Source: Corticimicrobacter populi (GTDB lineage: Bacteria; Pseudomonadota; Gammaproteobacteria; Burkholderiales; Burkholderiaceae_B). Taken from it: 64,000 bases of DNA. Shown here piece after piece: positions 37,655 to 47,135 of the stretch. Within the stretch, counting starts at the first letter, position 1; the number at the start of each line of letters is the position of its first letter. The notes beneath the pieces were generated by a model that saw only the letters and a program-made list of their open reading frames with translations, searched no databases and had not been told where the DNA came from. The DNA lies in assembly GCF_003123725.1 (NCBI RefSeq), contig NZ_QETA01000008.1:93643-157642 (forward strand). Direction: 5' to 3'. A program made the position numbers and the translations under genes.

Positions 37655-37961
37655 TTCAAATGCCCTTTCCTGCATGCCGATGAAGACACCCGGTTTCGAA
37701 TATTGCTTCGGGTTCATTCATCCGACCGATGATGTTTAATATATTAAAAATATAATCGCATTTCTAGCAGTTTTTTAAAAAATCGGGAAAACCCCGAATC
37801 AATACAAAAAGCACAAACTTGGGGAATAAAACGCACTTTAAATGTGCATATGCGTTTTTTAGGTGCAAATAGCCTATGGCGATGAAAATTTCATACCGCC
37901 ATAATTTCAATATAGTGTTTTAAATAAACCGACAGAGGACGTACTCAGCGGCCAGTCATGC
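37655..37961. promoter_or_regulatory. AT-rich control region upstream of hyuA
   Basis: A 307-bp stretch without a gene, much richer in A+T than its flanks. It contains AAATATAATCGCA (37748-37760, PuuR-box-like) and a near-palindrome GCACTTTAAATGTGC (37833-37847). ATGAAAATTTCAT (37882-37894, odd-length palindrome) and TTCAATATAGTG (37906-37917) follow. The last 12-mer recurs exactly at 38461-38472. The stretch serves as the hyuA promoter; the regulator is not encoded beside it. Confidence 0.5.
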
Positions 37962-38423
37962 TTATTTCCTGATCCTCATGTACCACTCCGGATGCGGCAC
38001 GCTCTCGAATCCGGCCCGTCGATAGACCTCATGCGCATCCCGGGTCGCCAGCAACCACGACCGGACATCTGCCAGTGCCGGATGCGTCTGCATGACCCGA
38101 GCCAGCCAGGTCGCCAGCCCACGTCCACGATGGGCCTCCACGACAAAGACATCCCGAAGGTAGGCAAATATGGCCCCATCGGTCACAACCCGCGCAAATC
38201 CAACCTGCACGCCATCGCCGTCATAAATACCAAACGGCAGCGACCCGGACAGAGCACGCTCCAGCATCTGCCTGGGCAGCCCTGCCGACCAGTACGCTTC
38301 ATCGGCCAGATAGCGGTGGATGAACTCGATATCGAGCATCTGCCGCGCATCGCTGATGCAATAGCCATCTTCCCGCGTGACCTCGAAAACCGCCGGTATC
38401 TCGTCCATGCCATGTCCAGCCAC
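37962..38423 (-). CDS. GNAT-family N-acetyltransferase
   Basis: 153 aa. The acetyl-CoA binding segment is VFVVEAHRGRGLATWLARVM, with YLRDVFVV before it and VYRRAGFE near the end, as in compact single-domain GNAT enzymes. I chose a GTG start at 38423 because AGGAG lies exactly 7 nt upstream; the first ATG (38408) is 22 nt away from it. It sits between the divergent hyuA operon and the gabD/gabT pair. The acetyl acceptor is unknown. Confidence 0.8.
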   Translation of the reverse strand: MAGHGMDEIPAVFEVTREDGYCISDARQMLDIEFIHRYLADEAYWSAGLPRQMLERALSGSLPFGIYDGDGVQVGFARVVTDGAIFAYLRDVFVVEAHRGRGLATWLARVMQTHPALADVRSWLLATRDAHEVYRRAGFESVPHPEWYMRIRK

Positions 38424-38460
38424 TGCCGTTCTCCTTGCGCTGAAATCGCTCCGCCTGATA

Positions 38461-38557
38461 TTCAATATAGTGCCATCACGCAACCAAAATAATAAGTAAA
38501 TACCCTGATTTTCAGCGCAACAAGCAACCAAAAAACACAATGCAATTGAAATTTCAA
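38461..38557. promoter_or_regulatory. Operator-like motifs between GNAT and gabD
   Basis: TTCAATATAGTG at 38461-38472 is an exact 12-bp copy of the motif at 37906-37917. TTGAAATTTCAA at 38546-38557 is a perfect 12-bp palindrome of the same GAAATTTC type found before the XRE-cupin gene. Both lie in the AT-rich divergent gap (38424-38697) between the GNAT gene and the gabD-like gene. Shared regulation is inferred. Confidence 0.42.
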
Positions 38558-38697
38558 GAACCTGTGACAGCAGCAGCAGAGCCTGCCGAAATGCCGTGAA
38601 CAACCGCATGGTCTATCTGTTTTCCGAGCCAATAAGGACAAATCTGCCAGACCACCGATGCTTTAATTTTCAGGTTGCCTCACAAGGACGTAGACAC

Positions 38698-40179
38698 ATG
38701 CCGCTCACTATCTTGAACACGGATCTGCTGCCGGGCAGGAACTTCATTGCCGGTACCTGGATGGAAGCCGAAGACGGTGCCGTCTTTGCCGTATCGGACC
38801 CGGCCACGGGAAAGGACTTTGCCAGCGTACCGGACAGCAGCGCAGGCGATGCCCGCCGCGCCGTGGATGCAGCCGACACTGCATTTGCTTCATGGCGCAA
38901 AGTCCCCGCCAGGCAGAGGGCCCTGATCATCAAACGCTGGAATGACCTGATCCTGGCCAACCTGGATGATCTGGGCAGGCTGATTTCCCGCGAACAGGGC
39001 AAGCCGCTGGCCGAAGGCAAGGGCGAAGTCGCCTATGCCGCCAGCTATGTCGAATGGTTCGGCGAGGAAGCCACGCGTGCCGATGGCGACATCATTGCCG
39101 CCCCCGTGACCGGTCGGCGCATGTTCGCCCTGCGCGAGCCGGTCGGCGTAGTGGCGGCCATCACCCCCTGGAATTTCCCTGCTGCCATGATCGCCCGCAA
39201 GATTGCCCCGGCGCTTGCTGCGGGCTGCACCGTCGTCTGCAAGCCGGCCGAAGATACGCCGCTGACGTCCCTGGCCCTGGTGCGCCTGGCAGAGCAGGCC
39301 GGCGTGCCGCCCGGCGTTCTGAATATCGTCACGGCATCACGCCAGCAGGCCGCCCATGTGGCCGATGTCTGGCTGGACGACCCACGCGTGCGCAAGATCA
39401 CCTTCACGGGTTCGACGCCGGTCGGCAAGCTGCTGGCGCGCCGCTCGGCCGATACCCTCAAGAAGCTGTCGCTGGAACTGGGCGGCAATGCCCCCTTCAT
39501 CGTGTTCGAAGACGCTGACCTGGAGGCCGCCGTCGAAGGCCTGATGGTCGCAAAATTCCGTAATGGCGGTCAGACCTGCGTCTGCCCCAACCGGGTCTAT
39601 GTCCACCAGGACGTCCACGACGACTTCGTCTCCAGGCTGACCACCCGCGTGCAGGCGCTGGTGGTCGGCCCGGCCAGCGATCCGGCCTCGCAGATCGGCC
39701 CCATGATCAACACCCGTGCCGTTGAAAAAATCGACCGCCATGTCCGCGACGCCGTGGAGAAGGGCGCGCATATCGTGACCGGCGGCCATCGCCTCGAACC
39801 GGGCAGCGGCGCGCCCGCCCACTATTACGCCCCCACAATCCTGACCGGCGTACAGGCCTCGATGGCCTGCGCCTGCGAGGAAACCTTCGGTCCCGTCGTG
39901 CCCATTTCCTGCTTTGGCGATGAGGCCGACGTGATCCGGCAGGCCAACGACACGCCTTTCGGACTGGCAGCCTATTTCTATTCGCGCGACGTGCGCCGTA
40001 TCTGGCGTGTCACGGATGCGCTGGAAACCGGCATCGTCGGGGTCAACGAAGGTGCCGTCGCTGCAGAATCGGCCCCCTTTGGCGGGGTCAAGGATTCCGG
40101 CTATGGCCGCGAGGGCTCCCGCCACGGTCTCGAGGAATACATGCACATCAAGTATGTCTGCCAGGGTCAGCTCGACTGA
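38698..40179 (+). CDS. gabD: GabD-like NAD(P)-dependent succinate-semialdehyde dehydrogenase
   Basis: 493 aa. Cofactor site AITPWNFPAAMIARKIAPAL, catalytic Glu in LELGGNAPFIVFED and catalytic Cys in NGGQTCVCPNRVYV are those of the succinate-semialdehyde dehydrogenase subgroup. The ending PFGGVKDSGYGREGSRHG also fits. It would oxidise succinate semialdehyde to succinate. AAGGACG precedes the ATG at 38698; a reading 34 codons longer has no site. gabT follows at 110 nt. Confidence 0.88.
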   Translation: MPLTILNTDLLPGRNFIAGTWMEAEDGAVFAVSDPATGKDFASVPDSSAGDARRAVDAADTAFASWRKVPARQRALIIKRWNDLILANLDDLGRLISREQGKPLAEGKGEVAYAASYVEWFGEEATRADGDIIAAPVTGRRMFALREPVGVVAAITPWNFPAAMIARKIAPALAAGCTVVCKPAEDTPLTSLALVRLAEQAGVPPGVLNIVTASRQQAAHVADVWLDDPRVRKITFTGSTPVGKLLARRSADTLKKLSLELGGNAPFIVFEDADLEAAVEGLMVAKFRNGGQTCVCPNRVYVHQDVHDDFVSRLTTRVQALVVGPASDPASQIGPMINTRAVEKIDRHVRDAVEKGAHIVTGGHRLEPGSGAPAHYYAPTILTGVQASMACACEETFGPVVPISCFGDEADVIRQANDTPFGLAAYFYSRDVRRIWRVTDALETGIVGVNEGAVAAESAPFGGVKDSGYGREGSRHGLEEYMHIKYVCQGQLD

Positions 40180-40196
40180 GCCTGGCACAGGCAGGA

Positions 40197-40219
40197 GCCA
40201 GGGCGGTTCTGCCCCTGGC
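40197..40219 (+). other. Intergenic hairpin between gabD and gabT
   Basis: GCCAGGG and CCCTGGC form a perfect 7-bp stem with a 9-nt loop. No T-run follows, so it is more likely an mRNA stability or attenuation element than a full terminator. Confidence 0.35.
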
Positions 40220-40288
40220 ACCAAAACATTCAGGCAACAAACATATCAGCACACACCACTCCCTCATTCGCCAGAAGGAACCTGAAAA

Positions 40289-41575
40289 ATGACACATACC
40301 AACCAGGCCTGGATTGATGCCAGGACACAGCATGTACCACGCGGCGTTGTCACCGCGCATCCCATCTTCGCAGAGCGGGCACAAGGCAGCCTGCTGTGGG
40401 ATGCCGAAGGACGCCGCTATATCGACTTCGTGGGCGGCATCGGCGTGCAGAACGTCGGCCACAACCATCCCCGCGTCGTGGCGGCCGTACAGTCACAATT
40501 GACCCGTGTCAGCCACGCGGCATTCCAGGTCGTCGGCTACGACCATTACGTCACCCTGGCCGAAAAGCTCAACACACTGGTCGGTGGCGGCGAACCCTTC
40601 CAGACATTGCTGGCCACCACCGGGGCCGAGGCCGTCGAAAACGCCATCAAGATCGCCCGAGCCTATCGCAACGTACCCGGTGTCATTGCCTTTCGCGGCG
40701 GTTTCCACGGCCGCACGCTGCTGGGCTCCACGCTGACCGGCATGAGCACCCCGTACAAGCAGAACTTCGGCCCGCTGGCCGGCGATATCTACCATACGCC
40801 CTATCCCGACGATTATCTGGGGGTATCGGGTGACGATGCCCTGCAGGCGCTGGAAGAACTGTTCGCGACACAGATCGCCCCCGAGCGGGTCGCCGCCATT
40901 CTGCTGGAACCCGTCCAGGGCGATGGCGGATTCCGTCCGGCAGGCATCGCATTTCTGAAAAAGCTGCGCGCACTGGCCGACCATCACGGCATCGTGCTGA
41001 TCCTGGATGAAGTGCAAACGGGATTCGGTCGTACCGGAAAAATGTTCGGCTTCCAGCATGCCGGCATCCAGCCCGATCTCGTCACGGTTGCCAAGAGCCT
41101 GGCAGGCGGCCTGCCGCTGTCGGGTGTCGTCGGCAAGCGCCACATCATGGAGGCCCCGACGCCCGGCGGTCTGGGCGGCACCTACGCCGGCAACCCGCTG
41201 GCCTGCGCAGCCGCCTTGGCAGTCCTGGATGTTTTCGAAGAGGAATCGCTGCTGGAGCAGGGTGAACGCCTGGGCTCGCTGCTGCGTGCCGGACTGGATG
41301 CACTGGCCGCGCAATTCCCTGTCATCGGCACCGTGCGCGGCGTAGGCCCCATGCTGGCCCTGGAATTCGTGCGCAACGGCGATCCGCGCCAGCCGGACGC
41401 AGACATGGCCCAGCGCGTCATCGACCTGTGCCGGGCCGATGGTCTGCTGGTCATCAAGTGCGGCGTCTATCGCAATACGCTGCGCCTGCTGGCGCCGCTG
41501 AATACGCCGCAGGATATTGCCCAGGAAGCGCTGGGGATTCTTGGCACGGCGATAGCAAAAGCCTCCTCGACCTGA
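40289..41575 (+). CDS. gabT: GabT-like 4-aminobutyrate/omega-amine aminotransferase
   Basis: 428-aa class III PLP aminotransferase. YIDFVGGIGVQNVGHNHP, TTGAEAVENAIKIAR and LILDEVQTGFGRTGKMF are hallmark motifs, and the PLP-binding lysine lies in TVAKSLAGGLPLSG. It would transfer the amino group of GABA or a related omega-amino acid to 2-oxoglutarate, giving succinate semialdehyde for the adjacent GabD-like enzyme. AAGGA lies 9 nt before the ATG. The 41576-41768 gap after it holds no gene that I can support. Confidence 0.9.
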   Translation: MTHTNQAWIDARTQHVPRGVVTAHPIFAERAQGSLLWDAEGRRYIDFVGGIGVQNVGHNHPRVVAAVQSQLTRVSHAAFQVVGYDHYVTLAEKLNTLVGGGEPFQTLLATTGAEAVENAIKIARAYRNVPGVIAFRGGFHGRTLLGSTLTGMSTPYKQNFGPLAGDIYHTPYPDDYLGVSGDDALQALEELFATQIAPERVAAILLEPVQGDGGFRPAGIAFLKKLRALADHHGIVLILDEVQTGFGRTGKMFGFQHAGIQPDLVTVAKSLAGGLPLSGVVGKRHIMEAPTPGGLGGTYAGNPLACAAALAVLDVFEEESLLEQGERLGSLLRAGLDALAAQFPVIGTVRGVGPMLALEFVRNGDPRQPDADMAQRVIDLCRADGLLVIKCGVYRNTLRLLAPLNTPQDIAQEALGILGTAIAKASST

Positions 41576-41768
41576 TGAATTGAAGCGGGCTTCAGCCCAG
41601 CGTGATCACCCTGTCATGCCGAGACCCGGCGACGTTGCAAATACATGCAACATCGTCGGGTCTGCAGGCATGTGCCCAGGGTTGACCATCCCGTACCTGC
41701 GATGCACACTGGCAGACACTGCCCGTCCCCTGCGACACTTCTCCATTCTTCCGCCAGGAAATCCCACC

Positions 41769-42677
41769 ATGCGCTTTCTCATCACTGGCCAGACCGGACA
41801 ACTCGGTTTCGAACTGCGCCGCAGCCTGTCGGTACTGGGAGAGGTCATTGCCCTGGACCGTCATGCCGCCGACCTGGCAAAGCCGGACACACTGCCCGCC
41901 GTCATCCACCAGCACGCCCCCGATGTCATTGTCAATGCCGCCGCCTATACGGCCGTGGACAAGGCCGAAAACGATCCTGGACTGGCACGGCAGATCAATG
42001 CCATGGCACCGGCCATCCTCGCCGAGGAAGCCGCACGCCTGGGTGCCGTGATGGTGCACTTCTCGACAGACTATGTGTTTGATGGCCGCCAGCCCACGCC
42101 CTACGCCGAATCCGATACGACCCATCCACTTTCAATATATGGACAGAGCAAGCTGGAAGGCGAACAGGCCGTTCGGAGTGCCACACCGCGGCACCTGATT
42201 TTTCGCACAAGCTGGGTATACGGTGCCTACGGCAACAACTTCCTGAAGACCATGCTGCGTCTTTTGCAAACTCGACAGAGCCTGAGCGTGGTCGATGACC
42301 AGCACGGTGCCCCCACGGCTGCCAGCCTGATCGCCGATACCTGTGCGCAGATCCTGGCCCGCCTTACAGCCAGCCAGACCACGCAGGCAGAATTTCCTTT
42401 CGGCACCTATCACCTGAGTGCCGCCGGATCGGTCTCCTGGCACGGCTATGCGCACCATATTGCCACGCAGGCAAGCCGGCTGGGCTACCCGCTCACCTTG
42501 TCACCCGACAATATCCTCGCCATACCGACCTCAGCCTATCCACTGCCTGCGCCACGTCCCGCCAACTCGCTGCTGGATACGTCATTGCTGCGAACGACTT
42601 TCGGGCTGGCATTGCCTGACTGGCGGGAAGGGGTGGAGCAGACCCTGGCCTTGCTGAAAGCGGGCAGGGCAGCATAG
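41769..42677 (+). CDS. rmlD: dTDP-4-dehydrorhamnose reductase
   Basis: 302-aa short-chain dehydrogenase/reductase. The cofactor loop is FLITGQTGQLGFEL, the motif STDYVFDG follows, and the catalytic Tyr-x3-Lys lies in SIYGQSKLEGEQAV. It catalyses the last step of dTDP-L-rhamnose synthesis for surface polysaccharide. No rmlA, rmlB or rmlC is nearby, so it is an orphan copy here. The start at 41769 gives the cofactor motif at the N-terminus; AGGAAA lies upstream. Confidence 0.92.
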   Translation: MRFLITGQTGQLGFELRRSLSVLGEVIALDRHAADLAKPDTLPAVIHQHAPDVIVNAAAYTAVDKAENDPGLARQINAMAPAILAEEAARLGAVMVHFSTDYVFDGRQPTPYAESDTTHPLSIYGQSKLEGEQAVRSATPRHLIFRTSWVYGAYGNNFLKTMLRLLQTRQSLSVVDDQHGAPTAASLIADTCAQILARLTASQTTQAEFPFGTYHLSAAGSVSWHGYAHHIATQASRLGYPLTLSPDNILAIPTSAYPLPAPRPANSLLDTSLLRTTFGLALPDWREGVEQTLALLKAGRAA

Positions 42678-42686
42678 CGAACGCTT

Positions 42687-42724
42687 CCGGCCTGAACGGT
42701 ATCCACGGACACCATTCAGGCCGG
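42687..42724. terminator. Bidirectional hairpin between rmlD and the chemoreceptor
   Basis: CCGGCCTGAA and TTCAGGCCGG form a perfect 10-bp stem, with an additional inner GGT/ACC pairing. It lies in the 59-bp gap between the convergent rmlD and chemoreceptor genes. No long T-run follows on either strand. Confidence 0.5.
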
Positions 42725-42736
42725 TGCTCACATATT

Positions 42737-44740
42737 TCAGGCCTGCTCCGGTGCCGATACCTCTCCGGTATCGGCATCGACAATCTCGCCCTGCAGCACC
42801 TTGAAAACCGACACCGCCTCGACAACAGCCTCGACCTGATCCTGCAGCGACCGGGCTGCCGTTGCAACCTCCTCGACAAGCGCGGCATTCTGTTGCGTGG
42901 TGTGATCCATCTGGGCCATCGCCTTGCTGACCTGCTCGATGCCGCTGGCCTGTTCCAGCGCCGCTGCCGCGATTTCCTGCATCAGGCCCGTGGAACGCTG
43001 AATGGACGCCACGATATCCTTCATGGTATCGCCCGCCTGCCGGGCATGGCCGACACCCGTGCGAACACGATCGCCCGAGGTTTCCAGCAGAGTCTTGATC
43101 TCGCGGGCGGCCTGGCCACTGCGTTGCGCCAAAGCACGCACTTCGCTGGCCACCACCGCAAACCCCTTACCCTGTTCACCGGCCCGAGCCGCTTCCACCG
43201 CCGCGTTGAGCGCCAGGATATTGGTCTGGAAGGCAATGCTGTCGATCACATTGACGATTTCACCGACCTTGCCGGAATCCGTCGCAATCTCCTGCATGGC
43301 TGCCACGACCCGGTCCACGACCGCACCACCCTGCTGTGCTACGGCAGAAGCATCGTTGACCAAGGTGCTGGCCTGGCGTGCCTGTTCCGCATTCTGCTGA
43401 ACAGTGGCCGCCAGTTCTCCCATGGCCGATGCCGTTTCTTCAATGGAGGAAGCCTGTTCTTCGGTGCGGCGACTCAGATCCTGGTTGCCGCGGGCGATTT
43501 CATGCGCACCGACATCAATCTGGCTGACGCTCGTGCGCACCGAAGTGATGCTGCGTGACAGACTACCCTGCATCTGCCTCAGGCCACTGAACAACTGGCC
43601 CACTTCATTGTCGGACTCGACTCGTACCCGAGCGGTCAGATCGCCGGCAGCGATCTGCGCCAGATGACGATTGAAGGCCCGCAGGGGCCCCAGCACCTTG
43701 CGCACCACCAGGAAGATGGCAATAGCCAGCACCAGCAACACACAGACCGCCAGCACCATGTAGCCAGTCAGCGTACTGCGTGCCTCCTGGGTCAGTTCAT
43801 CCAGATTCGCCTGGCCGACAATCAACCACTGCCAACCGGGCGCATGTCCATAGACTTCGATCATCTCATGGCCATCCTCGGTATAGCGATGGATGCCGGA
43901 GGACTCTGCCAGCATTTTCTCGATCTGGGCACGACGGGCCGTATTGCGGCTGTCCAGGGCCGAACGACCTGACTGCTGTTCATGCACTTCATAAAGACCA
44001 CGGCGATCGCCTCGGCTGGCATTGATCACGACATAACGCCCGGTCTCCCCGATCCGGTAGCCCAGAATCTCCTGTCTCAGTTCATCGACCGCCTTGGTGA
44101 TATCCACCCCCACGAAAAGCAGGCCCACGATGGCACCGGCATCATTGCGGATGGGACGATATACCGTCATGTAGGTCTTGCCGAACAGGCTGGCCGCCCC
44201 CACGAACTCCTTGCCCTCTCGGAGCAAGGCATAAGCGGGATGCGTCGGCCCCAGCGAGGTTCCTATAACCCGATCCCCTTTGTCCGTGCGCAACGAAGTC
44301 GCCACCCTGATGAAATCATCATCCTTGGCGACAAATATCGTGGCGATACCACCGGTGCGTGCAGTAAAGACATCTACTGCAGAAAAATCACCGTTGAGCA
44401 GCCGATCGTCATTCATCAGGGCAGGGGCCGTCGTACCACCGACCGGAATGCTGAGCCCCGCATCGATATCGAAGGCCTGCGGAAACAACGAGCTGGAAAA
44501 AACGCCCATGAAGCTGTATGCCGCATCCTTGGCTGCGGCATCGAACATCTCGCTCATCTTGGCAATGGCACCAACGCCCTGTTCCATACGGGCGACGGCT
44601 TCATTTTCCAGTGTGTGCGATACAGAACGATAGAACGCCGCCATGAAAGCGGAAAAGACGAGGGCAGTCAGGAGAAAAACCAGAACGGACAGCAGATTGG
44701 CGATACGCCACTGCCGCCACTTGAATATAGACAGATTCAT
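42737..44740 (-). CDS. Methyl-accepting chemotaxis protein, Cache-type sensor
   Basis: 667 aa. An N-terminal membrane helix (about residues 15-40) is followed by a large periplasmic Cache domain ([35 protein letters not shown]). A second helix near residue 315, a HAMP domain and the cytoplasmic signalling hairpin ([20 protein letters not shown]) come next. The ligand cannot be read. I start at the ATG at 44740, which gives [10 protein letters not shown]; a TTG seven codons earlier is possible. It is divergent from and paralogous to the next chemoreceptor. Most conserved CheA/CheW-binding residues are present. Confidence 0.92.
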   Translation of the reverse strand: MNLSIFKWRQWRIANLLSVLVFLLTALVFSAFMAAFYRSVSHTLENEAVARMEQGVGAIAKMSEMFDAAAKDAAYSFMGVFSSSLFPQAFDIDAGLSIPVGGTTAPALMNDDRLLNGDFSAVDVFTARTGGIATIFVAKDDDFIRVATSLRTDKGDRVIGTSLGPTHPAYALLREGKEFVGAASLFGKTYMTVYRPIRNDAGAIVGLLFVGVDITKAVDELRQEILGYRIGETGRYVVINASRGDRRGLYEVHEQQSGRSALDSRNTARRAQIEKMLAESSGIHRYTEDGHEMIEVYGHAPGWQWLIVGQANLDELTQEARSTLTGYMVLAVCVLLVLAIAIFLVVRKVLGPLRAFNRHLAQIAAGDLTARVRVESDNEVGQLFSGLRQMQGSLSRSITSVRTSVSQIDVGAHEIARGNQDLSRRTEEQASSIEETASAMGELAATVQQNAEQARQASTLVNDASAVAQQGGAVVDRVVAAMQEIATDSGKVGEIVNVIDSIAFQTNILALNAAVEAARAGEQGKGFAVVASEVRALAQRSGQAAREIKTLLETSGDRVRTGVGHARQAGDTMKDIVASIQRSTGLMQEIAAAALEQASGIEQVSKAMAQMDHTTQQNAALVEEVATAARSLQDQVEAVVEAVSVFKVLQGEIVDADTGEVSAPEQA

Positions 44741-45029
44741 TTTGCGGTTCCAGGCAAACAATCGACAACATATTGACTAATTTTTATATGTGGATTTGGT
44801 GTCTCCACAAGCAGATCATACCTTTTCAAGGACGTTCTGATTTTCATCAAATAAGCACAAAAAACCCTTTATTAGCGTAAACCATGAGAAAAAACACAAC
44901 TTCTGAGTCTATCTCCTCTCATGCAAATAATGACGTAATAAGACAAAGTAATGTACGATCAAGTTTCTTTTAGTGACATAAATATTAGATTAACGCTCTT
45001 TATAACAACCCCTATTGGAGATCCCCCGC

Positions 45030-47027
45030 ATGACCCTGCCTCTGCTGCGCAACCTGCGTATTGCAACGCTATTGCCCTGCCTCGTTTTCTTTCTGGGTGC
45101 GGCTGTACTGGGCTTTTTCTGCCGAACTGCCGTGATGATGCAGCAGGAAATAGCCATCGACATCATGCGGGCTGAAGTCGAGGGCATCGTCAAGATGAAT
45201 ACGCTCTTCGATCGCACCGTCAACGACGAAATCAAGAGTTTCATGCGGGTATTTGCCAACGGCTACCCCAAACGGATCGAGATCGATCCCACCACCACCA
45301 TTCAGGTCGGAGCTGAAACCGTACCCGTCCTGCGTGCTGGTACGCGCACGCTCAATCTCAACTTCGAAGGCCCGGATCGATTCTCCGAATTGACCGGTGG
45401 CGTAGCCACCATTTTCGTTGCCAAGGATGATGATTTCATCCGCATCTCCACCTCCCTGAAGGACGAATCCGGCCAGCGTGTCGTCGGCACGCCCCTGGGC
45501 AAGTCCCATCCCGCCTACAGCGCACTGCGCGCCGGGCAGGAATACACCGGCATGGCCACACTGCTTGGCCGCCCATACATCACCCAATACCGTCCCCTGA
45601 CCAACAGCACAGGCAAGATCGTCGGTGTCCAGTTCGTCGGCGTCGATATCAGTGCCCAGGAAGACATGCTCAAGCAGGACATCTCCAGCCGCAAGATCGG
45701 CCAGAGCGGTTTCTACTACGTCATCAGCAGCGATACGCAGGGCGGCAATCCCCGTTTCGAAATCCACCCCTCGCTGGCAGGCCAGCCAGTTTCCGCCGCC
45801 AACGGCAACAGCCACGGACAGAGTGCCGAACTGGCCGCCACCATGCTGCGCGAAAAAAACGGCATCCACTATCACGACTTCAAGGGTGCCGACCAGGTCG
45901 ATGTCTACGCCTGGTCGCCCAGCCGCAACTGGCTGATCGCCGGCACTGCCGACGTCGAGGAAATCACGCATGCGGCACGGATCAAGCTGGGCATTTTCGG
46001 CACCATCGCGCTCGGCCTGATGCTGCTGCTGTCGATCGGCATCTACATCCTGACGCGCCGTCTTATCAAGCCGCTCGACGAAGTCAGCCAGCACCTGTCC
46101 AAGATGGCGAGTGGCGACCTGACAGAGCGCGTCGAGGCCCGCTCCAATAACGAGGTCGGTGAACTGTTCATCTCACTGCGCAAGACACAGGAAAGCCTGT
46201 CCAGGCTCATCAGCAGCACCCGCCATGGCATCGACGAAATCAACAACGACACCCGGGCCATTGCTTCCGACAACATGGGTCTGAGCAGCCGCTTCGAAGA
46301 ACAGGCCTCGGCGCTGGAAGAAACGGCTGCCGCCATGGAGCAAATGGCGTCCTCGGTCAAGCAGAATGCAGAAAATGCCCGCATCGCTAACGAGCTGACA
46401 GCCAACGCCTCCAACGTGGCCGAGCGCAGCGGCGTGGTGGTTGATGAGGTAGTGCGCTCGATGGAAACCATCGCTTCCGGTTCAGCCAAGATGGGCGAGA
46501 TCGTCAACGTGATCGAAGGCATCGCCTTCCAGACCAATATCCTGGCACTCAATGCAGCCGTCGAAGCGGCCCGGGCCGGTGAACAGGGCAAGGGTTTCGC
46601 CGTGGTAGCCAGCGAAGTGCGCGCCCTGGCACAGCGCAGCGGCCAGGCAGCACGCGAGATCAAAACCCTGATCGAAACATCCAACGCCACGGTCGGTACG
46701 GGAGCCAACAACGCCAAGCGCGCCGGCGAAACCATGCACGAGGTAGTATCGGCCGTACAGCGTGTCACGGCCATCATGAACGACATCTCGGCAGCCTCGT
46801 CGGAACAGTCCATCGGCATAGAACAGATCAATCTGGCGGTCTCGCAAATGGATCACGTCACGCAGCAGAATGCCGCCCTGGTCGAGGAAAGTGCTGCCGC
46901 CACCGAGACCCTGAGCGAGCGCGTCGACAAGATGGCCAGCCGCATGTCGATCTTCCGCATTCCCAGCAACGAAATCATCGATGCAGAAGAAGACACGTCC
47001 ATTCCCGGAAAAGCCAGAATCAATTAA
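45030..47027 (+). CDS. Methyl-accepting chemotaxis protein, Cache-type sensor
   Basis: 665 aa with the same layout as the divergent neighbour: membrane helix, periplasmic Cache domain ([34 protein letters not shown]), second helix near residue 325, HAMP and methyl-accepting domain ([20 protein letters not shown]). Paralogy is evident across the sensor domain, but ligand-facing stretches differ. The ATG at 45030 has GGAG 9 nt upstream; a TTG five codons earlier is less likely. The 44741-45029 gap between the two receptors is AT-rich and carries an inverted repeat (TGTGGA/TCCACA, 44789-44809); no other gene is seen there. Confidence 0.92.
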   Translation: MTLPLLRNLRIATLLPCLVFFLGAAVLGFFCRTAVMMQQEIAIDIMRAEVEGIVKMNTLFDRTVNDEIKSFMRVFANGYPKRIEIDPTTTIQVGAETVPVLRAGTRTLNLNFEGPDRFSELTGGVATIFVAKDDDFIRISTSLKDESGQRVVGTPLGKSHPAYSALRAGQEYTGMATLLGRPYITQYRPLTNSTGKIVGVQFVGVDISAQEDMLKQDISSRKIGQSGFYYVISSDTQGGNPRFEIHPSLAGQPVSAANGNSHGQSAELAATMLREKNGIHYHDFKGADQVDVYAWSPSRNWLIAGTADVEEITHAARIKLGIFGTIALGLMLLLSIGIYILTRRLIKPLDEVSQHLSKMASGDLTERVEARSNNEVGELFISLRKTQESLSRLISSTRHGIDEINNDTRAIASDNMGLSSRFEEQASALEETAAAMEQMASSVKQNAENARIANELTANASNVAERSGVVVDEVVRSMETIASGSAKMGEIVNVIEGIAFQTNILALNAAVEAARAGEQGKGFAVVASEVRALAQRSGQAAREIKTLIETSNATVGTGANNAKRAGETMHEVVSAVQRVTAIMNDISAASSEQSIGIEQINLAVSQMDHVTQQNAALVEESAAATETLSERVDKMASRMSIFRIPSNEIIDAEEDTSIPGKARIN

Positions 47028-47135
47028 ACCCCGATAGTCCGGAGGACATACCGGCCTGCATGCCACTGACTGTCATCCTGGCGCAGTAAAATGCAGGTCG
47101 CACCGCCTTGGTTTATTTTTACAGGATTCAATCAG

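Noticed and set aside
44741..45029. Possible sigma-28 (FliA) promoters for the two chemoreceptors
   Set aside because: I looked for TAAA-N15-GCCGATAA on both strands of the gap and found only poor partial matches with wrong spacing.
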